From NCBI GenBank assembly GCA_945952315.1, contig CAMFIE010000023.1:1-62074 (forward strand): a DNA stretch of 62,074 nt. Direction: 5' to 3'. The position numbers and the translations under genes are program-made. The notes under the pieces were generated by a model. It had not been told where the DNA came from, made no database searches, and saw nothing but the letters and a program-made list of their open reading frames with translations. The first letter of the stretch is position 1; every line of letters begins with the position of its first letter. This document shows positions 1-7,374 of this stretch, one piece after another. Source of the stretch: an uncultured Rhizobium sp. (GTDB taxonomy: Bacteria > Pseudomonadota > Alphaproteobacteria > Rhizobiales > Rhizobiaceae).

Positions 1-14
1 CGTCAGTGATCGGG

Positions 15-44
15 CTTATAGACCCTACCCATAAAAACAGTCAA
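15..44 (-). promoter_or_regulatory. Strong sigma-70 promoter reading leftward, stable-RNA-like
   Basis: Read on the minus strand, TTGACT (44-39) is followed after 18 bases by TATAAG (20-15) and a CCCG-containing discriminator. This is close to vegetative consensus and resembles rrn or tRNA promoters of Rhizobiales. Transcription would leave the window at base 1, so the gene served is not visible. That it is an rRNA operon is inference. Confidence 0.55.
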
Positions 45-174
45 CACCGGTTTGCAAAAAACTTTCAAGAAAATGACATCTGATTGATATAATTATCGAA
101 ATTCGCCGATGTGCCGCTTTGCTGCAGATCACGGATCCATTCATGTTCCATTAACCATAATGATCCCCGCAACG

Positions 175-209
175 GCCAAGGGCTGGCCTGCGACGGGCCA
201 GCCCTTGGC
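175..209 (-). terminator. Hairpin downstream of the YflT-like gene
   Basis: A perfect 14-bp inverted repeat (175-188 with 196-209, 7-base loop) lies 24 bases beyond the stop codon of the leftward gene that ends at 233. There is no clear T run after the stem, so termination could be weak. The rest of 1-232 is AT-rich and has no gene that I can support. Confidence 0.6.
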
Positions 210-232
210 GGTCTTCAGAGGATAGGAACCGC

Positions 233-841
233 TCAGAGGCGGCTGGTGGCGGCACTTGCATAGGGATCGCGCGGGGTCGAGCGCACGGGATCATTACCCA
301 TGGTTCCATCCCTGAAGGCCTTCCAGCCGCCAGCCTCATATTCCTCGCGCCGTGCCGTCCAGTCGATACGGTTTGACTGATCGAGGATGCGGGCAGCCGC
401 AGGCGCCATGGCATCATCGACACGGGCGGTAACGAGCGTGCCGCCACGACGCAGGCTTTCGGCATAGACATCCGCCTCCTCGCGGGAGACGCCTCCCTCC
501 GTCAGCGCGCCGATAATGCCGCCCGCCGCGCCGCCTGCAACAGCACCGGCCGCAATCCCGGTAACGGTGGTTGCCAGCCATCCGGCCGCAACCACTGGCC
601 CGATGCCCGGGATCGTCAGCATGCCGAGACCTGCGAGGAGGCCACCGGCACCCCCGGCAAGCGCTCCAAGCCTGGCGCCCGCCTCGGCCCCCTCCACCGT
701 CTTGCTGTCTTCCAGATAGTCACCTTCCTCCTGCCGGGAGAGGATGCTGATATTGTCGCGGTCGATATGGGCGTTTTCCAGCGCGCGAACTGCGGCCTTG
801 CCTTCTTCATAGGTATTGAACAGTCCAGAAACGGTCTTCAT
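233..841 (-). CDS. YflT-domain general stress protein (GSP17M-like)
   Basis: A 202-residue protein. Residues 1-40 (MKTVSGLFNTYEEGKAAVRA) match the YflT/general stress protein 17M domain. The middle (about residues 48-115) is a glycine/alanine-rich helical hairpin like a glycine zipper, which suggests membrane association. An upstream in-frame start at 907 exists, but the ATG at 841 is preceded by AAGGAAAGG at good spacing. An exact EcfG promoter (942-966) lies about 100 bases upstream, so I infer expression in the general stress response. The molecular function of the family is not established. Confidence 0.75.
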   Translation of the reverse strand: MKTVSGLFNTYEEGKAAVRALENAHIDRDNISILSRQEEGDYLEDSKTVEGAEAGARLGALAGGAGGLLAGLGMLTIPGIGPVVAAGWLATTVTGIAAGAVAGGAAGGIIGALTEGGVSREEADVYAESLRRGGTLVTARVDDAMAPAAARILDQSNRIDWTARREEYEAGGWKAFRDGTMGNDPVRSTPRDPYASAATSRL

Positions 842-941
842 GGCATTTTCCTTTCCTTGGGGAGCATGACTGCGCGAGCATTGGCCTTGTCGGGACCGGG
901 ACGGCAAACCGGCCTTCCGTCGATCACCTTGCCTGTCTCAA

Positions 942-966
942 AACGGTCAAACCGCCCCGGAGTTCC
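942..966 (-). promoter_or_regulatory. EcfG-type promoter of the YflT-like gene
   Basis: On the minus strand GGAAC (966-962) is followed after exactly 16 bases by CGTT (945-942), the consensus for EcfG/RpoE2 general-stress sigma factors. The -35 element lies inside the last codons of the upstream gene that ends at 947, so the YflT-like gene has its own promoter. Confidence 0.8.
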
Positions 967-1429
967 CGGCTACCGGTTCCTTTAACGCCGTCTGCGGCCT
1001 GTCGGCCTGCGGTTTACCGGGCTGTCCGGCCTTCTCGAGTTTGGCATCGAGCATCTCCCTCAGACGCCGCAATTCACGCTCCTCGAGCGCTTCGGCGCCG
1101 ATAAAGCAGTTTTCCGCACGCGCACTGGTGAGGATCAGCTCGTCCAGCTTCACCTGCAGGGCCTTGGCATAGCGGTTCTGCGAATTCTGCAGGACGAAGA
1201 TCATCAGGAAGGTGATGATCGTGGTCGCGGTGTTCACGAACAGCTGCCAGAATTCGGAATAGTCGAGGAAGGGGCCGAGCGCGGCCCAGACGAGAATTCC
1301 GAGCACGGCAAGCGCGAAAGTGACCGGCTTGCCGGCGATATCGGAAACAGCATTCGCAAACGTGGTGAAACGGCTCGGCCGGGCCTGTGCGATCTCCGCC
1401 GCGATTTCGGCAACAACCTGTTCATTCAT
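947..1429 (-). CDS. Low-affinity iron permease family small membrane protein
   Basis: A 160-residue protein. About residues 30-85 hold two hydrophobic segments (VTFALAVLGILVWAALG and a TIITFLMIFVLQ segment), followed by the QNSQNRYAKALQVKLDELI stretch typical of the low-affinity iron permease family (PF04120). Bacterial members are small two-helix proteins, and iron transport is not proven for them. The ATG at 1429 is chosen over 1453 because GAGGAG lies about 8 bases upstream. It sits 47 bases behind the BON-like gene and probably shares its EcfG promoter. Confidence 0.7.
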   Translation of the reverse strand: MNEQVVAEIAAEIAQARPSRFTTFANAVSDIAGKPVTFALAVLGILVWAALGPFLDYSEFWQLFVNTATTIITFLMIFVLQNSQNRYAKALQVKLDELILTSARAENCFIGAEALEERELRRLREMLDAKLEKAGQPGKPQADRPQTALKEPVAGNSGAV

Positions 1430-1476
1430 GGGGATTGGCTCCTCGCGGCCCATTGCCGTGTGGTTGACGGCCAGAC

Positions 1477-1755
1477 TCAGCCCAGTTGCACACGATTTAC
1501 GATGCGCAGGCCCGGAACACCCCGTTCGAGCGCCGTCTCGATCCTCAGCCGCTCAAGCGCGGTTGCGACAAAGCCGGAAAGGACGGCCTCGTTTTCCCGA
1601 AGCACCACGGAGACCCGGGTAACATCCACATCCGGCAGGGCGGCGAGAAATTCGGCCAACCGGGCTTCGCGATCGGCGTCCACGCTCCCGCTCGCCGGGC
1701 AGACATGGTCACTCTCCGGAAGGGTCTCGCCCGCCATGCGCTTTTTGAAAACCAT
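1477..1755 (-). CDS. BON-domain-like small protein
   Basis: A 92-residue protein. Residues 45-92 (VSVVLRENEAVLSGFVATA ... RIVNRVQLG) follow the alternating strand-helix-strand pattern and the closing IVN-V of BON domains, usually found on envelope stress proteins of the OsmY kind. No signal peptide is evident, and the first 30 residues are not recognisable. A GGGAG ribosome site precedes the ATG. An exact EcfG promoter lies at 1811-1835, 56 bases upstream. I infer that it is a general-stress target and first gene of a unit with the iron-permease-like gene. Confidence 0.55.
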   Translation of the reverse strand: MVFKKRMAGETLPESDHVCPASGSVDADREARLAEFLAALPDVDVTRVSVVLRENEAVLSGFVATALERLRIETALERGVPGLRIVNRVQLG

Positions 1756-1810
1756 GCCACTCCCGCCGTGGTTGAAGGGCGGACAGGCCGCCTGCCTCGA
1801 TCAGGAACGA

Positions 1811-1835
1811 AACGCCACCGGAAGAGCTTTGTTCC
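1811..1835 (-). promoter_or_regulatory. EcfG-type promoter of the BON-like gene
   Basis: On the minus strand GGAAC (1835-1831), 16 bases, then CGTT (1814-1811): an exact match to the EcfG consensus. It lies in the 116-bp gap between ecfG and the BON-like gene. Confidence 0.8.
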
Positions 1836-1871
1836 TGAATGCGCCCGGGGAGGCAAAAGGCGGCGCGCGGC

Positions 1872-2462
1872 TCAGCTTTCGGAATAGGGTCGCCCGGTGA
1901 CCGCGGTAGAGGCGGCATCCGGGCCGAAATCGCCCTCGCCCTTCACATCGAGCATGTCCTGCAGCCGCTGGCGGGCACGGCTGACACGGCTCTTGATCGT
2001 GCCGACGGCGCAATTGCAGATATCGGCAGCCTCCTCATAGGAAAAGCCGGAGGCGCCGACCAGGATGATCGCCTCGCGCTGATCGGCGGGCAAAAGGGCG
2101 AGCGCGCGCCGGAAGTCCTCCAGATCAACCGCTCCGTGCTGGGCGGGATGAACGGCAAGCCGCTCGGTAAACAGCCCGTCGCTATCCTGCACCTCGCGCC
2201 CATTCTTGCGCATCTGGCTGTAAAAGCTGTTGAGCAGGATCTTGATCAGCCATGCCTTGATATTGGTGCCGATCTCGAAACTTTCCTGTTTGGCCCAGGC
2301 TTTCATGATCGTGTCCTGCACCAGATCATCGGCCCGGTCATGCCGTCCGACCAGCGAAACGGCAAAGGCACGCACATTCGGCAGCGCGCCCAACAGTTCG
2401 CGCTTGAAACGGCTTCGGTCCGCGTCGCTGCGTTCCGGTTTGCTGCCTTCGTGCTCCGTCAT
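1872..2462 (-). CDS. ecfG: EcfG/RpoE2-type ECF sigma factor of the general stress response
   Basis: A 196-residue ECF sigma factor. Region 2 spans about residues 22-90 (LPNVRAFAVSLVGRHDRADDLVQD is its start) and region 4 about 125-175, with the helix-turn-helix SYEEAADICNCAVGTIKSRV. The family directs RNA polymerase to GGAAC-N16/17-CGTT promoters after NepR is titrated by phospho-PhyR. The start codon overlaps the nepR stop (ATGA, 2459-2462), giving translational coupling to its anti-sigma factor. Phosphorylated PhyR, encoded divergently, is expected to release it. Confidence 0.93.
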   Translation of the reverse strand: MTEHEGSKPERSDADRSRFKRELLGALPNVRAFAVSLVGRHDRADDLVQDTIMKAWAKQESFEIGTNIKAWLIKILLNSFYSQMRKNGREVQDSDGLFTERLAVHPAQHGAVDLEDFRRALALLPADQREAIILVGASGFSYEEAADICNCAVGTIKSRVSRARQRLQDMLDVKGEGDFGPDAASTAVTGRPYSES

Positions 2463-2659
2463 GGTGCCTCGGTGTTGCTTGTGCTGTTTTCGGCGTTGTC
2501 CAGCCGCTCCAGCAATTCCAGCAGATGCTGCGGTATCGCCTCCTCCTGTACAGACACGTAAAGGTCGCGCAGCACCCGAACCACAAGCGTATTGGGATCA
2601 ATCGCCGGACTATCCGGATCCCTGGAAAGATATTCTTCTTCTGGACTGTTGCTCTGCAT
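2459..2659 (-). CDS. nepR: NepR anti-sigma factor
   Basis: A 66-residue protein. Its C-terminal half carries the NepR signature of two amphipathic helices (LRDLYVSVQEEAIPQHLLEL). It is expected to hold EcfG inactive until phospho-PhyR binds it. I chose the ATG at 2659 although upstream in-frame ATGs (to 2758) exist, because the longer versions run through the EcfG-like promoter at 2695-2719 and NepR proteins are about 60-70 residues. The ribosome site is weak. Its stop overlaps the ecfG start. Confidence 0.88.
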   Translation of the reverse strand: MQSNSPEEEYLSRDPDSPAIDPNTLVVRVLRDLYVSVQEEAIPQHLLELLERLDNAENSTSNTEAP

Positions 2660-2694
2660 CGTTGATGGCGACCTGTGCTGGATTTGCGAGAGAG

Positions 2695-2719
2695 AATGCG
2701 GAGCCTGCAAAAAAGTTCC
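2695..2719 (-). promoter_or_regulatory. EcfG-like promoter of nepR-ecfG
   Basis: On the minus strand GGAAC (2719-2715), 16 bases, then CATT (2698-2695), one mismatch from CGTT. It lies 36 bases upstream of the nepR ATG and implies positive autoregulation. Confidence 0.7.
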
Positions 2720-2727
2720 GCACTCTG

Positions 2728-2752
2728 GGAACATATTTCCGCGCAAAAGGTT
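2728..2752 (+). promoter_or_regulatory. EcfG-like promoter of phyR
   Basis: On the plus strand GGAAC (2728-2732), 16 bases, then GGTT (2749-2752), one mismatch from CGTT. It is back to back with the nepR promoter (the -35 boxes are 8 bases apart) and about 60 bases upstream of the phyR ATG. Confidence 0.7.
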
Positions 2753-2810
2753 TTCCACCCTGCCAGCCTCTGAAAAACATCAGGCCACTGGTGAAACTGG
2801 AAAGTAAAAC

Positions 2811-3605
2811 ATGTCTCTATCGGTTCGCATTGCAGCCCATCTCCCCTATCTCCGACGCTATGCGCGCAGCGTGACAGGCTCCCAGATGTCGGGAGATGCC
2901 TATGTGGCCGCAATGCTTGAAGCCCTGATTGCGGATGTCTCGATCTTCCCGGGCGCGTCGAGTGATCGCGTGGCGCTCTATCAGCTGTTCAGCCGGATCT
3001 TCTCTTCCACGGAAATGGCGCCGTCCGATACCGGTTCGACGCTGGCCTGGGAGCGGCGGGCGGCCCGCAATCTCGGTCTCATATCCACACCGGCGCGGCA
3101 GGCTTTTCTCCTGGTTTCGGTGGAGGAATTCTCCGTCGGGGAAACCGCGGAAATCCTCAAGCTCAGCGAAGAGGAGGTGCAGACGCTGCTCGCTCAGGCC
3201 TCGCGCGACATTTCCTCGCTGATTGCAACCGATATCATGATCATCGAAGACGAGCCGCTGATTGCGATGGATATCGAGCAGATGGTGCAGGAGCTCGGCC
3301 ATTTCGTCAGCGGCGTTGCCCGCACGCATCGCGAGGCGGTGGAGATGTTTCACAAGACCGGGCCGAAGATGGTTCTGGCCGATATCCAGCTTGCCGATGG
3401 CAGCTCGGGGCTCGATGCGATTGCCGACATTCTCAAGGATGCCAGCATCCCCGTCATCTTCATCACGGCCTTTCCGGAACGGTTGCTGACCGGGGAGCGC
3501 CCCGAACCCACATTTCTGATCACCAAGCCATTCAACCCGGATGTGGTGAAGGCGATGATCAGCCAGGCTCTGTTCTTCAATGCAAGCGTTTCGAATCCAG
3601 CCTGA
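2811..3605 (+). CDS. phyR: PhyR response regulator, anti-anti-sigma factor
   Basis: A 264-residue protein with the PhyR architecture. Residues 1-135 are an ECF-sigma-like domain that mimics EcfG to bind NepR. Residues 140-260 are a receiver with acidic residues E146-D147-E148, phosphoacceptor D191 (LADIQL), T219 and K239. Phosphorylation exposes the sigma-like domain, which sequesters NepR and frees EcfG. It is divergent from nepR-ecfG and followed 46 bp later by a histidine kinase that may phosphorylate it. Confidence 0.95.
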   Translation: MSLSVRIAAHLPYLRRYARSVTGSQMSGDAYVAAMLEALIADVSIFPGASSDRVALYQLFSRIFSSTEMAPSDTGSTLAWERRAARNLGLISTPARQAFLLVSVEEFSVGETAEILKLSEEEVQTLLAQASRDISSLIATDIMIIEDEPLIAMDIEQMVQELGHFVSGVARTHREAVEMFHKTGPKMVLADIQLADGSSGLDAIADILKDASIPVIFITAFPERLLTGERPEPTFLITKPFNPDVVKAMISQALFFNASVSNPA

Positions 3606-3651
3606 TCTTGTGCGTGCCGCATTGAACGTTCCGGAAGAGGAGCGAACACCG

Positions 3652-4659
3652 ATGACACAGGCACTCTGGCTTCAGTCCGTACCTGGCGGAACGGGCCGAA
3701 ATGACTTGCTGACCCTGGCACTGGCAGGGTCAGCAAGTTGCATCATTCTGCAGGACGAAGGGTGGGCCTATATGGCGGTGGCCAATCTGCCCGCCTGCTT
3801 TTCCGCCTCCGGCGACATGGAAGACAATCCGGATGACCTTCATATATTCGGAAGGGAGATTGCCGAAAAGCTCGGCGATCTGAAGCGCAATGTCGCAAGC
3901 TCCGGCGTTTCCCGCATGCTGGAAGTGCCGGTGGACGAGCAGATTTTCCGCTTCCATATCTCGCGCCTCACGCTGCCGCAGCTCGGCGTGACCTATCAGA
4001 CGCGGATCGAGGATGTGACGCGGCTGCGTACGCTGGAACAGAAGCTGCACTCGCTGCAGAGGGAAGGCAGCCACCGCTCGAAGAACATGCTGGCCGTGAT
4101 CCAGAGCATTGCCTCGCAGACGGCGCGCCATTCCGCAACGCTTCAGGAGTTTCTGAAGAAGTTCCGCGACCGCCTGCATTCACTCTCCTACAGCCAGGAT
4201 CTGATCACCGGCTCCAGCTGGCGCGGCGCCCGCTGCTTCGATCTGGTGCAACAGCAGATCAGGCATCTTTCCGCAGAGGACCGGCGCCTGTTTCAGGTTC
4301 AGGGCGACAATGTGCTGTTGACCCCCAATGCGGCATTGCATCTGGGGCTTGCGATGCATGAGCTTGTGGTGAATGCCTATAGTCACGGCACGGTGTTTTC
4401 CAGCCGTCAGCTGCCGATCTCGGTCACCTGCCTGCGCATACACGAGACCGATACGGAAGCGATCCGCTTTGTCTGGCGTGAACCCCTGCAAACGGACTGG
4501 CGGGCGGCCAATCAGAATGGCGCACGCTACATGAAACATTTTGGCAGCACGGTGCTCGAACATGTCGTTCCGGCCTCCGTCAACGGCGAGGCCGATTACC
4601 GGCTTGGCGAGGATGCCGTCACCTATATCCTCACCTTTCCGCTGGAACACCGCGAATGA
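3652..4659 (+). CDS. HWE-family sensor histidine kinase, probable PhyR kinase
   Basis: A 335-residue soluble protein with no membrane segment. The HWE signature is complete: phosphoacceptor H141 in the HRSKN motif, the N box at N241 (HELVVNAYSHG) and the WxE motif W275-R-E277. The N-terminal 125 residues are a PAS-like sensory region ending in TRIEDVTRLRTLEQKL. GAGGAG before the ATG at 3652 decides the start; an in-frame start at 3580 would overlap phyR. HWE/HisKA2 kinases next to phyR commonly feed phosphate to PhyR in alphaproteobacteria. That partnership is inferred from position here. Confidence 0.85.
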   Translation: MTQALWLQSVPGGTGRNDLLTLALAGSASCIILQDEGWAYMAVANLPACFSASGDMEDNPDDLHIFGREIAEKLGDLKRNVASSGVSRMLEVPVDEQIFRFHISRLTLPQLGVTYQTRIEDVTRLRTLEQKLHSLQREGSHRSKNMLAVIQSIASQTARHSATLQEFLKKFRDRLHSLSYSQDLITGSSWRGARCFDLVQQQIRHLSAEDRRLFQVQGDNVLLTPNAALHLGLAMHELVVNAYSHGTVFSSRQLPISVTCLRIHETDTEAIRFVWREPLQTDWRAANQNGARYMKHFGSTVLEHVVPASVNGEADYRLGEDAVTYILTFPLEHRE

Positions 4660-4745
4660 GCGCAAGCGCTTGCAATCCAGATTGACTGGAACACCCGTTT
4701 GCTTATGATTCAGCCTGAAATGGCAGGCGGGAAGGCTTGGGCGGT

Positions 4746-6137
4746 ATGGTGGCAGATGTGCTGGTGATCGGCGCCGGGGTGGTTGGCTGTGCAACCGCCC
4801 GCCGGTTTGCGCTGGCCGGAGCCAGGGTGATCCTGCTGGAAAAAGGCGCCGATATTCTCTCCGGCGCCAGCAAGGCCAACAGCGCCATTCTCCATACCGG
4901 CTTTGATGCCCCGCCCGACAGTCTGGAATTGGCCTGCATGCAGGCGGGCTATGCCGAATATCTGGATATCCGCGAACGCTTCAACCTGCCGGTGGTCGAA
5001 ACCGGTGCCATGGTCGTTGCCTGGACACCGGAGGAGCAGGCCTCCCTCCCCGCCATTGCCGATCAGGCCGTGAAAAACGGGGTGCGTGACATTCGCCGCA
5101 TCGGCCCTGCCGATATCCGCGCCCGCGAACCTTTCCTGGCCGAAAGCGCCCGCGAGGCGGTGCTCGTTCCGCGCGAACATGTGATCGATCCCTGGTCGCC
5201 CTTCCTCGCCTATATGATCCAGGCACAGGCGCTGGGGGCGGAATTTCACTTCCTCACCCAAGTGACCGGCGGGCAATTTGACGGCGAGACCTGGCAGGTG
5301 GAAACCAACCGCGGCCCGTTCAAAGCCCGCAGCATCATCAATTGTGCCGGGATTTTCGGCGACCGGATCGAGGAAGCGCTGCTCGGCGACACGCATTTCT
5401 CCATTCATCCGCGCAAGGGCCAGTTCGTCGTCTTCGACAAGCTGGCCGCCCGCTTCCTGAAAACCATCATCCTGCCCGTCCCGACGGAAAGGACAAAGGG
5501 CGTGGTGCTGTGCCGCACGGCTTTCGGCAATGTGCTGGTCGGGCCAACGGCGGAAGAGCAGGAAGACAGGCTGCGGATCACCACGGATGAAACCGCCTTG
5601 CAGGCCCTGATCGCCCGCGCCGTTGAAATGGTGCCCGCATTGCAGGGTATGGGCGTGACGGCAACCTATGCGGGGCTGAGACCCGCAAGCGACAAGAAAC
5701 ATTACCGCATTCGCGTGGAAAAGGACCGCCACTGGATCACGCTGGGCGGCATCCGCTCGACAGGCCTCACCGCCTCGCTGGGCATCGCCGCGCATGCGCT
5801 GGAATTGTACCGCACGCTTGGCCATGGCGAGGACAAGGCCTTGCAGCCGGTTGCCGATCCGCCGGTTTTTCCGGTCCGCAACCTGGCCGAAGACAGGCCG
5901 CGGGACTGGTCCGCGCGCGGCAATGGCGGCATAGTCTGCCATTGCGAGCTGGTGACGCGGCGCGAGGTGGAAGAGGCTCTCAGCGGCCCCCTGCCCGCGG
6001 GAGATTATGGTGGCCTTCGCCGCCGCACCCGCTGCGGCATGGGCCGCTGTCAGGGTTTCAACTGTCAGGCACAGGTGGCGCGCATGAGCGAGGGCCGACT
6101 GCGCATTCCGATGACACTGGGTGAGGTGAAGCCATGA
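4746..6137 (+). CDS. GlpA-like FAD oxidoreductase with C-terminal BFD-like [2Fe-2S] domain
   Basis: A 463-residue protein. An N-terminal dinucleotide site (VLVIGAGVVGCATARR) opens a DAO/glycerol-3-phosphate-dehydrogenase fold. The last 75 residues carry a BFD-like cluster with C398, C400, C430 and C435, as in the GlpA subunit of anaerobic glycerol-3-phosphate dehydrogenase. It probably oxidises a glycerol-3-phosphate-like polyol phosphate or hydroxy acid. GGAAGG lies 10 bases before the ATG; a TTG at 4739-4737 in frame is less likely. Its stop overlaps the next start (ATGA), and a kinase follows, which fits a polyol route. The exact substrate is unknown. Confidence 0.78.
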   Translation: MVADVLVIGAGVVGCATARRFALAGARVILLEKGADILSGASKANSAILHTGFDAPPDSLELACMQAGYAEYLDIRERFNLPVVETGAMVVAWTPEEQASLPAIADQAVKNGVRDIRRIGPADIRAREPFLAESAREAVLVPREHVIDPWSPFLAYMIQAQALGAEFHFLTQVTGGQFDGETWQVETNRGPFKARSIINCAGIFGDRIEEALLGDTHFSIHPRKGQFVVFDKLAARFLKTIILPVPTERTKGVVLCRTAFGNVLVGPTAEEQEDRLRITTDETALQALIARAVEMVPALQGMGVTATYAGLRPASDKKHYRIRVEKDRHWITLGGIRSTGLTASLGIAAHALELYRTLGHGEDKALQPVADPPVFPVRNLAEDRPRDWSARGNGGIVCHCELVTRREVEEALSGPLPAGDYGGLRRRTRCGMGRCQGFNCQAQVARMSEGRLRIPMTLGEVKP

Positions 6138-7354
6138 CGGACACCATCCGCGACGTGGCAATCATCGGCGGTGGCCCGGCTGGCCTTTCGGCGGCAATGG
6201 CGCTTCGCGAGGCCGGGATCAACGATATCGTCGTGATCGAACGCGAGCGCGAGGCGGGCGGGATTCCGCGCCATTGTGGCCACCCGCCCTTCGGTATCCG
6301 CGAGTTTCGCCGGCTTTACACCGGCCTGGCCTATGCCCGGCGTCTGGTCGAGGAGGCGCGGAAAAGCGGTGCTTCACTTCTCACCAGCCACACCGTAACA
6401 GGCGCGCGGATGGACGAGGACAAGATCGTGCTTGCGGTGGCAACACCGGATGGCATGACCGAAATTGCCGCACGCCGGGTGCTGATTGCGACCGGCACGC
6501 GCGAAACCACCCGTGCCGCCCGGCTGATTTCCGGCGAGCGCCCGCTTGGCGTTTTCAACACCGGCGCGCTGCAATCCTATGCCTATCTCGAACATCGCCG
6601 CCCCTTCGAACGGCCGGTGATCATCGGCACCGAACTGGTGGCACTTTCGGCAATCCTCACCTGCCGGACCCTTGGCGCAAGACCTGTGGCGATGATCGAA
6701 AGCGGGGAGCGCCCGACAGCACCCCTTCCCTATTTCGTCTATCCGCGCCTGATCGGCATTCCGGTTCTGACGGAAACGAAGCTGGTCGACATCATCGGCA
6801 GGCCGCGGGTGGAGGCCGTGCGGGTGAAGGACCGGCAGGGAAATGAACGCGACATTGCCTGCGACGGGGTGATCCTTACCGGGCAGTTCACACCCGAAGC
6901 GCAGGCAGCGCGGCTTCTCGGCGTGGAGATCGATCCCGCAACCGGCGGACCTGCGATCGACCAGTTCGGGCGAACCAGCCATCCCGCCATCTTTGCCGCC
7001 GGAAACGTGCTGCATCCGGTGGAAACCGCCGGCTGGTGCTATCGCGAGGGACGGTCGATTGCGCGGTTCATCGCCCGCGATCTGCAAAGCGGACTTCCCG
7101 AAGCGAAAGCCGCTCTGCCGCTTTCCGCCGAAGGCGCCTTGCGCTATGTGGTGCCGCAGCGGATCGTGCCCGGCGAAGAAGGGATCGGCCATCTGCAGAT
7201 GCGGGTCAAGGCTGCGGCAAGCGGCACGCTTTCCATTTCCCAGGCAGGCAAGGTGCGTTCGTCAAATGCGATTTCCCGCCTGCCGGAACGGCGGCTCACC
7301 CTTTCGATGCCCGATATCTCGACCGAAGGCGGCGCGGTCGTCGTGACCCTTTGA
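6134..7354 (+). CDS. GlpB/HcnB-like NAD(P)/FAD-dependent oxidoreductase
   Basis: A 406-residue pyridine nucleotide-disulfide oxidoreductase fold. The FAD site is at residues 8-20 (VAIIGGGPAGLSAAM), an ATG-type motif follows at about 118 (VLIATGTRE), and a second FAD motif is near 285 (HPAIFAAGNVLHPVETAG). No redox-active CxxC pair is seen. Family members partner with BFD-carrying GlpA-like or HcnC-like proteins to form a membrane-linked dehydrogenase. The 4-bp overlap with the upstream GlpA-like gene indicates that the two products are made together. Confidence 0.72.
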   Translation: MTDTIRDVAIIGGGPAGLSAAMALREAGINDIVVIEREREAGGIPRHCGHPPFGIREFRRLYTGLAYARRLVEEARKSGASLLTSHTVTGARMDEDKIVLAVATPDGMTEIAARRVLIATGTRETTRAARLISGERPLGVFNTGALQSYAYLEHRRPFERPVIIGTELVALSAILTCRTLGARPVAMIESGERPTAPLPYFVYPRLIGIPVLTETKLVDIIGRPRVEAVRVKDRQGNERDIACDGVILTGQFTPEAQAARLLGVEIDPATGGPAIDQFGRTSHPAIFAAGNVLHPVETAGWCYREGRSIARFIARDLQSGLPEAKAALPLSAEGALRYVVPQRIVPGEEGIGHLQMRVKAAASGTLSISQAGKVRSSNAISRLPERRLTLSMPDISTEGGAVVVTL

Positions 7355-7374
7355 GCCCTCATCAGGAGTAGACC

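Noticed and set aside
4687-4712. GGAAC at 4687 as a further EcfG promoter for the GlpA-like gene
   Set aside because: No CGTT-like element occurs 16-17 bases downstream.
4710-6161. A 483-residue minus-strand frame opposite the GlpA-like gene
   Set aside because: It is a shadow frame; the GlpA-like protein on the plus strand has intact FAD and Fe-S motifs.
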